A DNA stretch of 35,250 bases from Synechococcus sp. ARS1019 (GCA_002690325.1 NZED01000038.1:11914-47163); one strand, 5' to 3'. Numbered from the stretch's first letter, positions 17,145 to 26,763 are shown. The notes: a model not told the origin generated them from the letters alone. Made by a program: numbers and translations.

Positions 17145-18545
17145 TTAGTTTCGGCTCTGCTGATCTTTGCGGTGGCTTCGGTAGAAGCGCATAACAGCCA
17201 AAGCCAAACTGCGTGAGTCGTGGCGGAGTGTTGCCGTCGGACGGGCACCTTGGAGTGGGGCTTGGCTGATGTCGTAGCCGTCTCGTCGGAGATCGTCGGC
17301 ATCGCAAATCACCGGCTCGGCGCCACGGGAGCGGTAATGCTCGATCAAGGGTGAGGTCGTCAGGTCGTTTTGTGCCAGCACAGCGTTAAAGAGCCGCTGT
17401 TGGATGCCAAGGCTGGCGAGTTGGGCTTCGATCGCTCGCAGGTGTCCCCGCACGTCGAGCCCGTCTGTTTCCCCAGGCTGGGTCATCAGGTTGCAGATGT
17501 AGAGCCGTGGGGCGCGACTGCGTTGGATGGCAGCCACAAGCTCCGGGACGAGCAGGTTGGGAAGAAGAGAGGTGTACAGGCTTCCAGGTCCCAAAACAAT
17601 CAAATCGGCATTGGCGATCGCTTCGAGAGCCCTGGGCAGTGCAGGCGGGCGTTCGGGTAGGCAGCCCAGCCTCACGATTGGACTTTGGGCATGACCGATA
17701 TTGCTCTCCCCCTCGATCCGCTCGCCGTTTTCGAGTTCAGCCCAAAGCCGCACATCGGCATTCGTTGCTGGCACCACTTGCCCTTGCACCGCCAGGACGC
17801 GACTTGACGCAGTGATCGCCGTTTCAAGATTGCCGGTGATGGAGGTAAGGGCCGAGAGGAATAGGTTTCCGAAGCTGTGGCCCTCCAGGCCATTTCCTGC
17901 TGAAAAGCGGTACTGGAACAGACGGGTCAGCAGGGGCTCTTCCGTGGACAGTGCCGCCAAGCAATTCCGGATGTCGCCGGGTGGGAGAACGCCCAGTTCT
18001 CTGCGTAGGACACCACTGCTTCCTCCGTCATCGGCGACGGTCACGATCGCAGTGATGTGACTGCTGTAGCGCTTCAGGCCGCTCAACAAGGTGGAAAGTC
18101 CGGTGCCGCCGCCAATGGCGACGATGTTTGGTCCCCGATTCAGACGACTTTTGGCCCGTAAGGCATCGATCAGCACGGTGTCCTTGTCCGGTGCCAGCGC
18201 CTGTTGGATCGCTCCGAAGCTGCGACTTTGCCCCCAAAGCACCAGGCCCATGCCGATGAGCAGCACGAGTGGGCCCGTCACTTCCCTTGGCATCACTGTG
18301 GTGAGAATGCCGAGGAGGTCGCTGAGGGCCTCCAGAATCCAATAGATCGGTTTGAGGTCCGCCCAGACGGCCCCACCCAGGAGGGCCATCATTAATCCGA
18401 GCCCCGAGGTCAGCAGCCAGCGCTTGACGACCAATCCAGGTTGCAGCCAGCGCACTGCCCGGGTCGAGCGCGTCATCAGATCACGGCGCCGTTGCGCCCT
18501 CATCACCTTGGTCTGACGTCGTTGCTGCGGGGTCGCTGGCGCCAA
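17145..18545 (-). CDS. YvcK/CofD-like gluconeogenesis factor with N-terminal membrane segment
   Basis: The 466-residue protein has two parts. The N-terminal 130 residues contain two predicted membrane helices (WLLTSGLGLMMALLGGAVWA and PLVLLIGMGLVLWG) after a strongly basic tail. The rest is the YvcK domain, with IVAIGGGTGLSTLLSGLKRY, VTVADDGGSSGVLRRELGVL and PPGDIRNCLAALS, then ADLIVLGPGSLYTSLLPNLL. YvcK proteins bind nucleotide-linked sugars and influence central carbon flow, cell shape and envelope synthesis in Firmicutes and Actinobacteria. They are related to CofD, but no F420 role is implied here. The membrane extension is, as far as I recall, usual in cyanobacteria. Its 5' end is divergent from the lipid-transport ATPase gene. 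Confidence 0.87.
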   Translation of the reverse strand: MAPATPQQRRQTKVMRAQRRRDLMTRSTRAVRWLQPGLVVKRWLLTSGLGLMMALLGGAVWADLKPIYWILEALSDLLGILTTVMPREVTGPLVLLIGMGLVLWGQSRSFGAIQQALAPDKDTVLIDALRAKSRLNRGPNIVAIGGGTGLSTLLSGLKRYSSHITAIVTVADDGGSSGVLRRELGVLPPGDIRNCLAALSTEEPLLTRLFQYRFSAGNGLEGHSFGNLFLSALTSITGNLETAITASSRVLAVQGQVVPATNADVRLWAELENGERIEGESNIGHAQSPIVRLGCLPERPPALPRALEAIANADLIVLGPGSLYTSLLPNLLVPELVAAIQRSRAPRLYICNLMTQPGETDGLDVRGHLRAIEAQLASLGIQQRLFNAVLAQNDLTTSPLIEHYRSRGAEPVICDADDLRRDGYDISQAPLQGARPTATLRHDSRSLALAVMRFYRSHRKDQQSRN

Positions 18546-18626
18546 GGCCGTTGTGATCTGCCGTTGAGAGAACTGTACGGAGCCCAGGAAGTCACGGCAG
18601 GATGTTGGTGTTTTTCAGACCGACCT

Positions 18627-19412
18627 GTGCCGCAGACCCCGTCGGTTGTTGAGATGCGTGATCTCACGATGCAGTGGGGTGACGGGCCGGTTCTGGATTC
18701 CGTCAATTTGACGATGGAACCAGGAGAGCGCCTGGCGGTGGTTGGACCGTCTGGTGCCGGTAAGTCCACGGTGTTGCGGTTGTTGGCGGGGTTGCAGCTG
18801 CCCACTGCAGGTGAATTGCACTTATTTGGCCAACCTCAGACCTACTTACGGCTCGATCAGACGGCACCGCCCGATGTGCGGCTCGTGTTCCAAAACCCTG
18901 CGTTGCTCGCATCGCTCACGGTGGAGGAAAACGTTGGTTTCCTCTTGCGCAAGGCAGGTCGACTGAGTGCAGCGGAGCGGAGAGAACGGGTTGAGGCTTG
19001 CTTGGAGGCCGTTGGCTTGTATGACGTGGCTGATCGATATCCCGGTGAGCTCAGCGGGGGCATGCAGAAACGGGTGAGCTTTGCTCGGGCCTTAATCGAT
19101 GATCCGGCCAGCGCTGATCAAGCCATGCCATTGCTGCTTTATGACGAACCCACGGCGGGTCTGGATCCAGTGGCCTGCACACGGATCGAGGATCTGATCG
19201 TGAAAACCACCACGGTTGCCCGCGGATGTTCTGTCGTGGTGAGCCATGTGCGGAGCACGATTGAACGCTCGGCTGAACGGGTATTGATGCTCTATGGCGG
19301 CCGGTTTCGCTGGCAGGGCTCGGTTGAGGAGTTTCGCCATACCGACAACCCCTATGTGGAACAGTTCAGGACCGGTAGCCTGCGCGGACCGATGCAGCCA
19401 GCGGAGCACTAA
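18627..19412 (+). CDS. ABC transporter ATP-binding protein, Mla/TGD3-like lipid transport ATPase
   Basis: This 261-residue soluble ATPase has Walker A GPSGAGKSTVLRLLAG, Q-loop VRLVFQNPAL, signature ELSGGMQKRVSFARAL and Walker B PLLLYDEPTAGLDP, followed by VVVSHVRSTIERSAERVLML. LSGGMQKR and the DEPTAGLDP context are typical of MlaF and of the plastid homologue TGD3, which power lipid movement between membranes. The next gene encodes an MCE-domain protein, the usual partner. The matching MlaE-like permease is not in the window. I start at the GTG at 18627, nine codons before MRDLTMQWG; ATG 18654 is the alternative. The divergent yvcK start lies about 80 bases upstream. Confidence 0.87.
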   Translation: MPQTPSVVEMRDLTMQWGDGPVLDSVNLTMEPGERLAVVGPSGAGKSTVLRLLAGLQLPTAGELHLFGQPQTYLRLDQTAPPDVRLVFQNPALLASLTVEENVGFLLRKAGRLSAAERRERVEACLEAVGLYDVADRYPGELSGGMQKRVSFARALIDDPASADQAMPLLLYDEPTAGLDPVACTRIEDLIVKTTTVARGCSVVVSHVRSTIERSAERVLMLYGGRFRWQGSVEEFRHTDNPYVEQFRTGSLRGPMQPAEH

Positions 19413-19417
19413 ACGCC

Positions 19418-20299
19418 ATGCGACGCAGCGTGCGAGACGCGATTGTTGGTTTCACGGTGGTTGGAGGGGTGGTCGCCTTTGTGTCCACCATGTCGTGGAT
19501 GCGCGGCATCCGTCTCGGTGCCGGTGATTGGGCTTTAACAGCGAGTTTTGCGGATGCCAGTGGTTTGGCTGTGCGTTCGCCGGTGACCTATCGCGGAATT
19601 TTGGTCGGTTCGGTCAAGGCGATTCGCGTGACCCCGACCTCGGTTGTGGCCGATTTAGAAATCAACAATGCTGAGCTGCGCTTACCGCTGCCAGTCACCG
19701 CCATGGTCGCGTCAGGCTCCCTGCTGGGTGGTGACGCTCAAGTGTCACTGATGAGCACAGGAGCTCCCTTGGGCGATCGTTCGGCGGATCCAACGTCGTC
19801 GGACTGTCAGCCCACCCTGCAGCTTTGCCATCAAGCGTCGGTTGAGGGGGTGGGGGCCCCGAGCTTGAGCAGCGTGACCGACAGCCTGCAGGCGTTGCTT
19901 TCGGAGGCGAAGGAGGCGCGCTTGGTTCCGAGCCTGGCGAAGTCGACTCAGCAGATCGACGAAACAGCACGGGAGATTGAGGTGCTGACGGTGCAGCTGC
20001 AGAAGGAGCTCACCAAGGTGGAGCCAGTGCTGCGTAACTTGGAGGCTGCGACTGTGAACGCGGTGGACGCGTCTCAGCACGTCATCAACATCGTGGCGGC
20101 CATGGATAATCCTCAGACCATCAATGATTTGCAGCAAACGGCTACCAATGCTGCGGAACTCACGGCCAAGATCGATGCCGTCGGCGGCGACGTGGCCAAG
20201 CTGACGTCGGACCCTGAGTTCATTAAGGGCCTGCGCCAGGTGACCATTGGCCTGGGTGAGCTGTTTGGCGAGATTTATCCAGGCAAGACTGGTAATTAG
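19418..20299 (+). CDS. MCE/MlaD-family lipid transport protein (TGD2-like)
   Basis: The 293-residue protein has an N-terminal membrane helix (AIVGFTVVGGVVAFVSTMSW) followed by one MCE domain at about residues 35-120. Recognisable parts are FADASGLAVRSPVTYRGILV and GSVKAIRVTPTSVVADLEI. A longer helical C-terminal region follows (about 150-290), rich in Ala, Glu and Gln, probably coiled coil. Such proteins form hexameric rings that carry lipids across the periplasm. In chloroplasts TGD2 does this for import of lipid precursors. It begins five bases after the ATPase stop, so both are one operon. Its end lies six bases from the end of the convergent chlD gene. Confidence 0.88.
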   Translation: MRRSVRDAIVGFTVVGGVVAFVSTMSWMRGIRLGAGDWALTASFADASGLAVRSPVTYRGILVGSVKAIRVTPTSVVADLEINNAELRLPLPVTAMVASGSLLGGDAQVSLMSTGAPLGDRSADPTSSDCQPTLQLCHQASVEGVGAPSLSSVTDSLQALLSEAKEARLVPSLAKSTQQIDETAREIEVLTVQLQKELTKVEPVLRNLEAATVNAVDASQHVINIVAAMDNPQTINDLQQTATNAAELTAKIDAVGGDVAKLTSDPEFIKGLRQVTIGLGELFGEIYPGKTGN

Positions 20300-20305
20300 C
20301 GCTCT

Positions 20306-22414
20306 TTAGATCGTGCTGATCGCGTCCATGGCGACGGCGGCAATGGCCTGATCGCTGGCTTTGGGCAGCTGCACATATTTGCCACCCGCGGCTTCAGCGA
20401 GGTCTTTGCCCATGCCGCTACCGATGAATTTCCGCTCGGTATCGATCACCAGAAGCTTGATGCCCAGCATTCGATACCGGGCCGCCACGTCCAGTACTTC
20501 CTGCTTGAGGTCCGGCTTCTCGTCGCCGTCCAATTCTGGTTGGCCAAGCGATGTGCCCAGAGGCACATTGCCCCGTCCATCGGTGATCGCCACGACCACC
20601 ACTTGGCCGAGATCACCGGTTGCAAGAGCGTTGGCGCCCACCCGAGCCGCTTGGGTGAGCCCGTGGGCCAGCGGTGAGCCACCGCCGCAAGGCATCGATT
20701 CCAGGCGGCGGCGGGCCGCCGTGATCGAGCGGGTGGGGGGCAGCAGCACTTCGGCCTGATCACCGCGGAAGGGGATCAGGGCCACTTCATCGCGGTTTTC
20801 GTAGGCCTCGGTGAGCAGACGGATCACGGCACCCTTGGCGCTCTGCATCCGGTTGAGGGCCATCGAGCCGCTGGCATCCACCAGGAACACCACCAGAGCC
20901 CCGGCCTTGCGCTGCAACAACTTGGCGCGAAGGTCCCCCTCCTCCACGATCACCGAACGGCCCGGTTCCCGCTCCCGCCGAATCTTCTGGTACGGCGCAG
21001 CCGCCCGCAGGGTGGCGTCCACCGCGATGCGGCGCACCGGACCGCGGGGCAGCATCGGTTTCACATAACGCCCGCGGCTGTCGCTGAGCACCACCGAACG
21101 GCTGCCGCTGTTGCCGCTCTTGGCCTTGGCGGCATTGAACAGCAGCAGATCAGGGTCCACCTCGATCGCTTCCGGGTCGAGCATGAACTCCTCGGGCACG
21201 GCGGGAGGGGCCTGGTCCTCCTCGCCGTCGCCGTCATCGTCGTCGGTGTTGTCGTCCTCGCTGTTGTCCTCCGGCGGATCGTTGTCTTCCTCACCGGATC
21301 CCTCCGGTGGCGGCGGTGGATTCTCCTGTTGGTCGTCGCCCTGGTCCTGCGGTGGTGGTGGCGGCTCCTGGTCCTGTGGCGGCGGCGGTTCCATCTGCTG
21401 GTCCGGCGGCGGCATTTGCGAAGCGCGCGGTGCAATCACCAGGGCCACGGCCACCTGCAGGTCGTCGGCTTCCACCCGATCCCGGCCGCTGAGGGCGGCA
21501 TGGGCCTTGGCCACCCGCACCGCATAGAGCTCGGAGCGGTGGCCTTCCACGCCGCCGCGGATCGCTTCGGTGACCAGATATGCGATTTGTTCGCGGCTGA
21601 TCTGCACATCCGGCAGCCATTGGCGTGCGAGCAGCAATTGGGTTGCCAGGGCATCGGTTTCTTCACCCCACTTCTCGGCAAAGGAGCGGCTGCATTGGCC
21701 GTGGCTGAGCACCGCTCTGGTGATTTCCACCCGCTGTTCCGTGCTGACGAGCTGATTGGCCGAGAGGGCAATCGCGAAGCGGTCGAGCAGGTGATCGCGA
21801 ACGTTGCCTTCTTCGGGGTTGTAGGTGGCGATCAGCAGCGGCTTGCAGGGGTGGCTGAGGCTGAGGCCTTCGCGTTCCACTCGGTTTTCGCTACTGCCGA
21901 CGGCCGCCAGCATCAGGTTGACGATGCCGTCGTCCAGCAGGTTCAGCTCGTCGACGTACAGCACCCCTCGATGGGCATCGGCCAAGAGCCCGGGTTGGAA
22001 GACGGCGCTCCCGCTTGAGAGCGATGCTGCGACATCAACAGCACCCACCAAGCGGTCTTCCGTGATGCCCAGGGGAATCTGAACAAACGGTGCCGGGATC
22101 ACCTTGGACGGAGGATCTCCCGTGATTTGGGTCCGGGTGGTTGCATCCCATTCCTCGGGATTCTGTGGGTCGAGGTTGCGACCAATACCACTTTCACTGT
22201 CGAGGATGTCGATCGGAGGCAGTAGTGCGTGGAGCCCCCGGGCCAGGACTGACTTGCCGGTGCCGCGACCGCCGGCGATCACCACTCCGCCCAGGCCTGG
22301 ATCAACGGCGGCTAGGAGCAGAGCGAGTTTCAGCGTGCCGTGGCCGGTGATCGCGGCCAGCGGAAAGGCACGGGTTGCCTGGTCGTCTTTTACGACTGCA
22401 CCGCTTGCCACCAT
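20306..22414 (-). CDS. chlD: Magnesium chelatase subunit D
   Basis: With ChlI and ChlH, this 702-residue AAA+ protein inserts Mg into protoporphyrin IX, the first step of chlorophyll synthesis. The AAA+ part includes [60 protein letters not shown] and [21 protein letters not shown] Pro/Gln-rich then acidic linker of roughly 90 residues follows. A C-terminal von Willebrand A domain contains the MIDAS motif DASGSM and [13 protein letters not shown]. The start at ATG 22414 ([12 protein letters not shown]) leaves a 40-base divergent gap to folK. Upstream in-frame ATGs would extend antisense into folK and are unlikely. Confidence 0.95.
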   Translation of the reverse strand: MVASGAVVKDDQATRAFPLAAITGHGTLKLALLLAAVDPGLGGVVIAGGRGTGKSVLARGLHALLPPIDILDSESGIGRNLDPQNPEEWDATTRTQITGDPPSKVIPAPFVQIPLGITEDRLVGAVDVAASLSSGSAVFQPGLLADAHRGVLYVDELNLLDDGIVNLMLAAVGSSENRVEREGLSLSHPCKPLLIATYNPEEGNVRDHLLDRFAIALSANQLVSTEQRVEITRAVLSHGQCSRSFAEKWGEETDALATQLLLARQWLPDVQISREQIAYLVTEAIRGGVEGHRSELYAVRVAKAHAALSGRDRVEADDLQVAVALVIAPRASQMPPPDQQMEPPPPQDQEPPPPPQDQGDDQQENPPPPPEGSGEEDNDPPEDNSEDDNTDDDDGDGEEDQAPPAVPEEFMLDPEAIEVDPDLLLFNAAKAKSGNSGSRSVVLSDSRGRYVKPMLPRGPVRRIAVDATLRAAAPYQKIRREREPGRSVIVEEGDLRAKLLQRKAGALVVFLVDASGSMALNRMQSAKGAVIRLLTEAYENRDEVALIPFRGDQAEVLLPPTRSITAARRRLESMPCGGGSPLAHGLTQAARVGANALATGDLGQVVVVAITDGRGNVPLGTSLGQPELDGDEKPDLKQEVLDVAARYRMLGIKLLVIDTERKFIGSGMGKDLAEAAGGKYVQLPKASDQAIAAVAMDAISTI

Positions 22415-22454
22415 GGAGGCGTTCCATCCCGCTTCGTGCGCGCCAGTCTCGCTG

Positions 22455-22946
22455 ATGCTCTCCTCCGATGCTTCAGCACTGGCCATTGCGCTCGGCGCGA
22501 ATCGGCCGAGTGATGTCGGCACGCCCCGCGACACGCTGTTGGCGGTGCGCCCGTTGCTCGAAGCCAGTCTTTTGAGCTGGTCCAGTGAGAGCCTTGGGTT
22601 TCGTTGGTCTGAGCTACTGGCTACCGACCCTGTGGGTGGTCCTCCCGATCAGCCTCGCTACTGCAATGCGGTGGTGCTGGTGGAGGGTCTTGTGGCTTTA
22701 CCAACGGAGACGGCAGCCTTAGATCTGCTGGATGGATTGCAGGGACTAGAGCGCCAATTCGGCCGTGATCGTCGCGTTGAACAACGTTGGGGGCCGCGAA
22801 CGCTGGATCTCGATCTGTTGTTCTGGGGTGAGTTCCGGATGGATCACAGCAGGTTGGTGTTGCCCCATCCCCGGTTGCATCTGCGGGCGTTCGTGATGGA
22901 GCCACTGCTGCAGGCGATGCAGGGTTCGGTGTCGTGGTCTAACTGA
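22455..22946 (+). CDS. folK: 2-amino-4-hydroxy-6-hydroxymethyldihydropteridine pyrophosphokinase
   Basis: This 163-residue enzyme of folate synthesis transfers pyrophosphate from ATP to 6-hydroxymethyl-dihydropterin. It begins [20 protein letters not shown]. The substrate region is [20 protein letters not shown], and the HPPK signature reads [20 protein letters not shown], followed by [18 protein letters not shown]. Length and motifs are normal. It is divergent from chlD, the two starts being 40 bases apart. Its stop lies 13 bases from the end of the convergent ABC transporter gene. Confidence 0.93.
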   Translation: MLSSDASALAIALGANRPSDVGTPRDTLLAVRPLLEASLLSWSSESLGFRWSELLATDPVGGPPDQPRYCNAVVLVEGLVALPTETAALDLLDGLQGLERQFGRDRRVEQRWGPRTLDLDLLFWGEFRMDHSRLVLPHPRLHLRAFVMEPLLQAMQGSVSWSN

Positions 22947-22959
22947 GCCTGGGCGTTGT

Positions 22960-24741
22960 TTATCCCCCAGCTGCTTTTAAAACGATCACCTGATCGGCTT
23001 GTTGGAGTAAGTCCGCGTCGTGGGTACTAATCAAAATCAGCCGTTCCTGGGCGCGTTCGCGAATCACTGCGCGAACCTGCTCAGCAGCTGTTGCATCCAG
23101 AAAGGCTGTGGGTTCATCGAGCACCTCGACGGCTTTGTTTCGCAGCCAGGCGCGTAATAGGCCGAGGCGATGAATTTCGCCTCCAGAGAAGGGATCCTGC
23201 GCTAACGCCAGAGGTGCATCCAGTCCGCCGGGGCGCTGCAGGAGATGCTCCAGCCCTAGCCGTTGCAGCCAGGATTCGATGGTCTGCTGTGGCTGGTCAT
23301 CACCGAGCAGCAGGTTGTCGCGCAAGCTGGCTTCAAACAGCACGGCGTTTTGGGGCGCGTAGGCGATCAGCTGATGCATCTGCCGTGCTCCATCCAGGCC
23401 AAACAGCTGCCAACACTCCCCATCGCACGACACCTCCCAGTGGCTGTCTTCTTCGTTGAGCAATCCACATAGGCGATCGATCAGGCTGGTTTTGCCACTC
23501 CCCGAGGGGCCTGTGATCGCGATTAGTCGGTTGGGGTGTAAAGCAACAGCATCACTGGGGGTTGAAGCCAGATCAGTGGTTCGTCGGGTCCGGTGCCACT
23601 TCAATCCGCTCCAACGCCGTTTGCTGAGAAGTGGCACCATCGTTGCCGCGATAGTTGAGTCGCTGGTCTCAACATCGCTGGGGATGAGTTGCTCTCGGCG
23701 CTGGCAGAGCGCCTCATAGCCAGGCAGATTCCCCAGGCAGAGCCGTCGTGCTTGAACCACTGCGCTCACGGATGCGCTAGCGCGATAAGCCAGCACCAAG
23801 GTGGTTGTGAGCACATCAGCGGTGAGTGCTTCCCCCTTGAAGAGCATCCACAGGCCCGCGACAGCCACGACCAGGGTGTCTCGCCAGGCGTTGTAGCCCG
23901 CCCGGCGGCGGACTCGTTCGCGCAGAAGCCAGCGTCCTTCAGCGGTTTCCTTGGCGAAACGGTCCAGAAGCCAGTCTTCAGCGGCCGCCGCCCGGAGGGC
24001 TTTGAGGCCATGGAGGCCATCGCCAACGGTTCGTTGCAGGGCGGCATTCAGGCGGCTTTGGATCCGGCCCAGTCCCCAACTGCTCGAGCGCTGCATCAAG
24101 GCGGCTGCGGTCGTTGCGAGTAGCGCCAGCAACAGCGGCCAAGCCGTGGTTCGGCCCACGAGCACCACGCTGGCGAGATAGATCCCCATCGCCAAAAGTG
24201 CTTGCCCCATGCGCACGGCCTGATCGAGGCTGAGTGCCGTTCGGTTGATGTCGGCCATCAGCAGGGCGAGCAACTCTCCGCGCCCAAGGCGGTCCAGTTG
24301 TGCTGACGAGGCCGCGAACACCTGGAGCAGCAGCTGCTGCCGAAGCCGATCGGTGAAGCTGGAGCGCAGTTGTTCCCGACGGATCGCGACCTGCGCCTGC
24401 GTCAGTCCACGGAGCAGGATCAAACCCACCAACAGTCCAAGACTGCTAGCAACTGTGAGATTGGCCAGCAGGGGGCCTGCTTCAGCGGACGTTGGGCCCG
24501 ATCCCAACAACAGTGTGACCGCTAAACCAAGCCCTGCAATGTCGAGCAGGCTGCTGATCGTGCTCAACACACTCAGCAGGGCTAAATGTCGCCATCCGGC
24601 TTCCCTGGCCAGTGCTGTCAGCAGCTGGATCTGCCGTCGTCGGGGCAATGGATGTGGAGCTGCTGTGATCAATGGTCGTGAGGCTGAGCGAAGGGGCGAG
24701 CCGTCGGAGCGTGCCGAACGATTGAGCGGTTCACCCGCCAT
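22960..24741 (-). CDS. ABC exporter, fused membrane and ATPase domains (CydCD-like/lipid exporter-like)
   Basis: The 593-residue half transporter has a membrane domain at about 30-340, with helices such as LALLSVLSTISSLLDIAGLG, ASSLGLLVGLILLRGL and DTLVVAVAGLWMLFKG. The C-terminal ATPase has Walker A ITGPSGSGKTSLIDRL, Q-loop YAPQNAVLFEASLRDNLLLG, a shortened signature DPFSGGEIHRLGLLRA and Walker B VEVLDEPTAFLDATAAEQV. It should act as a homodimer, since no partner gene is adjacent. The substrate is unknown; the context gives no clue. Ala-Leu-rich helices and the SGGE signature resemble CydC/CydD and LPS or peptide exporters only at the fold level. The ATG at 24741 is chosen because longer versions would overlap the divergent Nudix gene. 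Confidence 0.82.
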   Translation of the reverse strand: MAGEPLNRSARSDGSPLRSASRPLITAAPHPLPRRRQIQLLTALAREAGWRHLALLSVLSTISSLLDIAGLGLAVTLLLGSGPTSAEAGPLLANLTVASSLGLLVGLILLRGLTQAQVAIRREQLRSSFTDRLRQQLLLQVFAASSAQLDRLGRGELLALLMADINRTALSLDQAVRMGQALLAMGIYLASVVLVGRTTAWPLLLALLATTAAALMQRSSSWGLGRIQSRLNAALQRTVGDGLHGLKALRAAAAEDWLLDRFAKETAEGRWLLRERVRRRAGYNAWRDTLVVAVAGLWMLFKGEALTADVLTTTLVLAYRASASVSAVVQARRLCLGNLPGYEALCQRREQLIPSDVETSDSTIAATMVPLLSKRRWSGLKWHRTRRTTDLASTPSDAVALHPNRLIAITGPSGSGKTSLIDRLCGLLNEEDSHWEVSCDGECWQLFGLDGARQMHQLIAYAPQNAVLFEASLRDNLLLGDDQPQQTIESWLQRLGLEHLLQRPGGLDAPLALAQDPFSGGEIHRLGLLRAWLRNKAVEVLDEPTAFLDATAAEQVRAVIRERAQERLILISTHDADLLQQADQVIVLKAAGG

Positions 24742-24769
24742 GCTGGGCCCCAGCAATGCCCCGTGAACA

Positions 24770-25330
24770 ATGGCGCCTCTGCCGTCACCGGAACGTTTTG
24801 AACTACTGGAAACGGTGGAGGCAGTGGATGCGCGAAAGATTCGCTTCGAGCGCAATCGGATCAAGTTGCCGATGGGGGTGGAAGGCACCTTCGGGATGAT
24901 TCGCCATCCAGGGGCTTCTCTGGCTGTGCCAGTTACGGCGGATGGGCAAGTGGTGCTGCTGCGTCAGTACCGCTTCGCTGTGCAGGCGCGCCTGCTTGAG
25001 TTCCCCGCTGGCACTTTGGAAGACGGCGAAGATCCCCTGGAATCGATGCAGCGGGAGCTTGGAGAAGAAGCTGGTTACAGCGCAGCCAAGTGGGATGTTC
25101 TCGGGCCGATGCTGCCCTGCCCGGGCTATTCCGATGAGGTGATCCACTGCTTCTTGGCTCGGGAGCTCACGGCCCTCGATAATCCACCGGCTGGGGATGA
25201 CGACGAAGATTTGGAGGTGGTGCTGATGACGCCGGCGGCCCTGGATGCCGCCCTCGCCTCCGGCGATGAATGGCTCGATGGCAAAAGCGTCACTGCCTGG
25301 TTCCGCGCTAAGCAGGTGTTGGGTCTCTGA
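24770..25330 (+). CDS. Nudix hydrolase, ADP-ribose pyrophosphatase-like
   Basis: The 186-residue protein carries a complete Nudix box, GTLEDGEDPLESMQRELGEE followed by AGY (G-x5-E-x7-REUxEExGU). It is preceded by VVLLRQYRFAVQARLLEFPA, which is typical of the ADP-ribose pyrophosphatase group (NudF-like). These enzymes split ADP-ribose or related nucleoside diphosphate sugars into monophosphates. The substrate is inferred from the subgroup; other NDP-sugars are possible. It shares one base with the photolyase gene (TGATG), so the two are probably translated together. The start is 28 bases from that of the divergent ABC exporter gene. Confidence 0.88.
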   Translation: MAPLPSPERFELLETVEAVDARKIRFERNRIKLPMGVEGTFGMIRHPGASLAVPVTADGQVVLLRQYRFAVQARLLEFPAGTLEDGEDPLESMQRELGEEAGYSAAKWDVLGPMLPCPGYSDEVIHCFLARELTALDNPPAGDDDEDLEVVLMTPAALDAALASGDEWLDGKSVTAWFRAKQVLGL

Positions 25331-26763
25331 TGGCTTCCTCTCGCGTTCTGTTCTGGCATCGCCGTGATCTGCGTCTAGCAGACAACCTTGGACTGGAGTC
25401 TGCCGTTGCGATCAGCCCCGCCGTGACGGGGATCTACATCCTCGATCCGATGTTGGTTGATCCCCCCCCGGAGCTCCCGCCAATGGCTCCGGCTCGGCTG
25501 TGGTTCCTGATCGAGAGCCTGATTGAACTGCAGCAGCGTTGGCGCGATGCCGGCAGTCGTCTGGTGGTTGTCGAGGGTGACCCAGTCGCGGTCGTGCCTC
25601 AGTTGGCGGATCAGCTTGGTGCTGAGGCGGTGGTGTGGAACCGCGATGTGGAGCCCTATGCCCGCGAACGGGACCGCCAGGTGGCCAAACGTTTGCAGGC
25701 TGATGGCCGCAAGGTGGTGGTGGACTGGGATCAGTTGTTGGTGGCACCGGAGCTGCTCAAAACTGGTGCCGGTGATCCATATCGGGTGTATGGCCCCTTC
25801 CTGCGCAACTGGCGTGGACAGGTGCAGGCGAAGCAGCCCACAACGGTTTCTGCACCAAGGGATTTAGTCGACCTCGACCCCGCTCAGGTGCCGGCGGGGG
25901 ACCCTCTGGCGGCACTGCGAACGAGCCATGGTTTCAAGGGAACCGAGCTCTGCCCCTGCCGTCCCGGTGAGGCGTCAGCCTTGGAGCAGCTCAACAGCTT
26001 CTGTGATCGAGCTTTGTTCCGCTATGAGCCGGATCGGAACTTCCCTGGTGTTGTCGGCACGTCATATCTGAGTGCGGCCCTGAGTGTTGGCACTCTCAGC
26101 CCACGTCAGGCCTGGTGTGCGGCCCAGGAGGCTAGGCAGCAGGTGCGTAGCGATGAGCAACAGCAGGCGATTGCGGTTTGGGAGCAGGAGCTGGGATGGC
26201 GCGAGTTTTACCAGCAGGCCCTCTTTCATTTCCCAGAGCTTGCTGATGGCCCCTACCGGGAGCAGTGGCACCGCTTCCCATGGGAGAACAACAAGGATTG
26301 GTTCGACTTCTGGAAGGACGGCCAGACCGGCATGCCGATCATCGATGCCGCCATGCGTCAGCTCAATCAGACCGGGTGGATGCATAACCGCTGCCGCATG
26401 ATCGTGGCCTCCTTTCTTGTGAAGGATTTGATCTGCGATTGGCGCTGGGGTGAGCGCGCTTTTATGGAATTGGAAGTGGATGGTGATCTCGCTGCCAACA
26501 ATGGCGGTTGGCAGTGGAGTGCCAGCAGCGGGATGGATCCAAAGCCACTCAGAATCTTTAACCCCGCCACCCAAGCCAGCAAGTTCGATGCGGCCGGCGA
26601 CTACATCCGCCACTGGGTGCCCGAACTCCGGCACGTCAACACGAAGGATTTGCTCAGCGGCCAGATCGGGGCACTAGAGCGGCGCGACTATCCCGAACCG
26701 TTGGTGGATCACAAGAAGCAACAGGCGAGCTTCAAGGCGCTTTACGCCACCATCCGATCCTGA
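25330..26763 (+). CDS. phrB: Deoxyribodipyrimidine photolyase (class I CPD type)
   Basis: This full-length 477-residue flavoprotein repairs UV-induced pyrimidine dimers using blue light. The N-terminal antenna domain begins VLFWHRRDLRLADNLGLESA. The FAD domain includes GTSYLSAALSVGTLSPRQAW, WEQELGWREFYQQALFHFPE and DGQTGMPIIDAAMRQLNQTG. It continues with WMHNRCRMIVASFLVKDL and NNGGWQWSASSGMDPKPLRI followed by FNP, all matching class I CPD photolyases. The C-terminus (LVDHKKQQASFKALYAT) is normal. It is cotranscribed with the upstream Nudix gene. Its last 22 bases overlap the end of the convergent aminotransferase gene. It is a useful internal comparison for the split photolyase-like pair at 29167-30533. 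Confidence 0.95.
   Translation: MASSRVLFWHRRDLRLADNLGLESAVAISPAVTGIYILDPMLVDPPPELPPMAPARLWFLIESLIELQQRWRDAGSRLVVVEGDPVAVVPQLADQLGAEAVVWNRDVEPYARERDRQVAKRLQADGRKVVVDWDQLLVAPELLKTGAGDPYRVYGPFLRNWRGQVQAKQPTTVSAPRDLVDLDPAQVPAGDPLAALRTSHGFKGTELCPCRPGEASALEQLNSFCDRALFRYEPDRNFPGVVGTSYLSAALSVGTLSPRQAWCAAQEARQQVRSDEQQQAIAVWEQELGWREFYQQALFHFPELADGPYREQWHRFPWENNKDWFDFWKDGQTGMPIIDAAMRQLNQTGWMHNRCRMIVASFLVKDLICDWRWGERAFMELEVDGDLAANNGGWQWSASSGMDPKPLRIFNPATQASKFDAAGDYIRHWVPELRHVNTKDLLSGQIGALERRDYPEPLVDHKKQQASFKALYATIRS

Noticed and set aside
21150-21420. Low-complexity GGC/GGT-rich DNA resembling a minisatellite
   Set aside because: It encodes the Pro/Gln-rich and acidic linker of ChlD in frame. The repetition follows from the amino-acid composition rather than a DNA repeat array.
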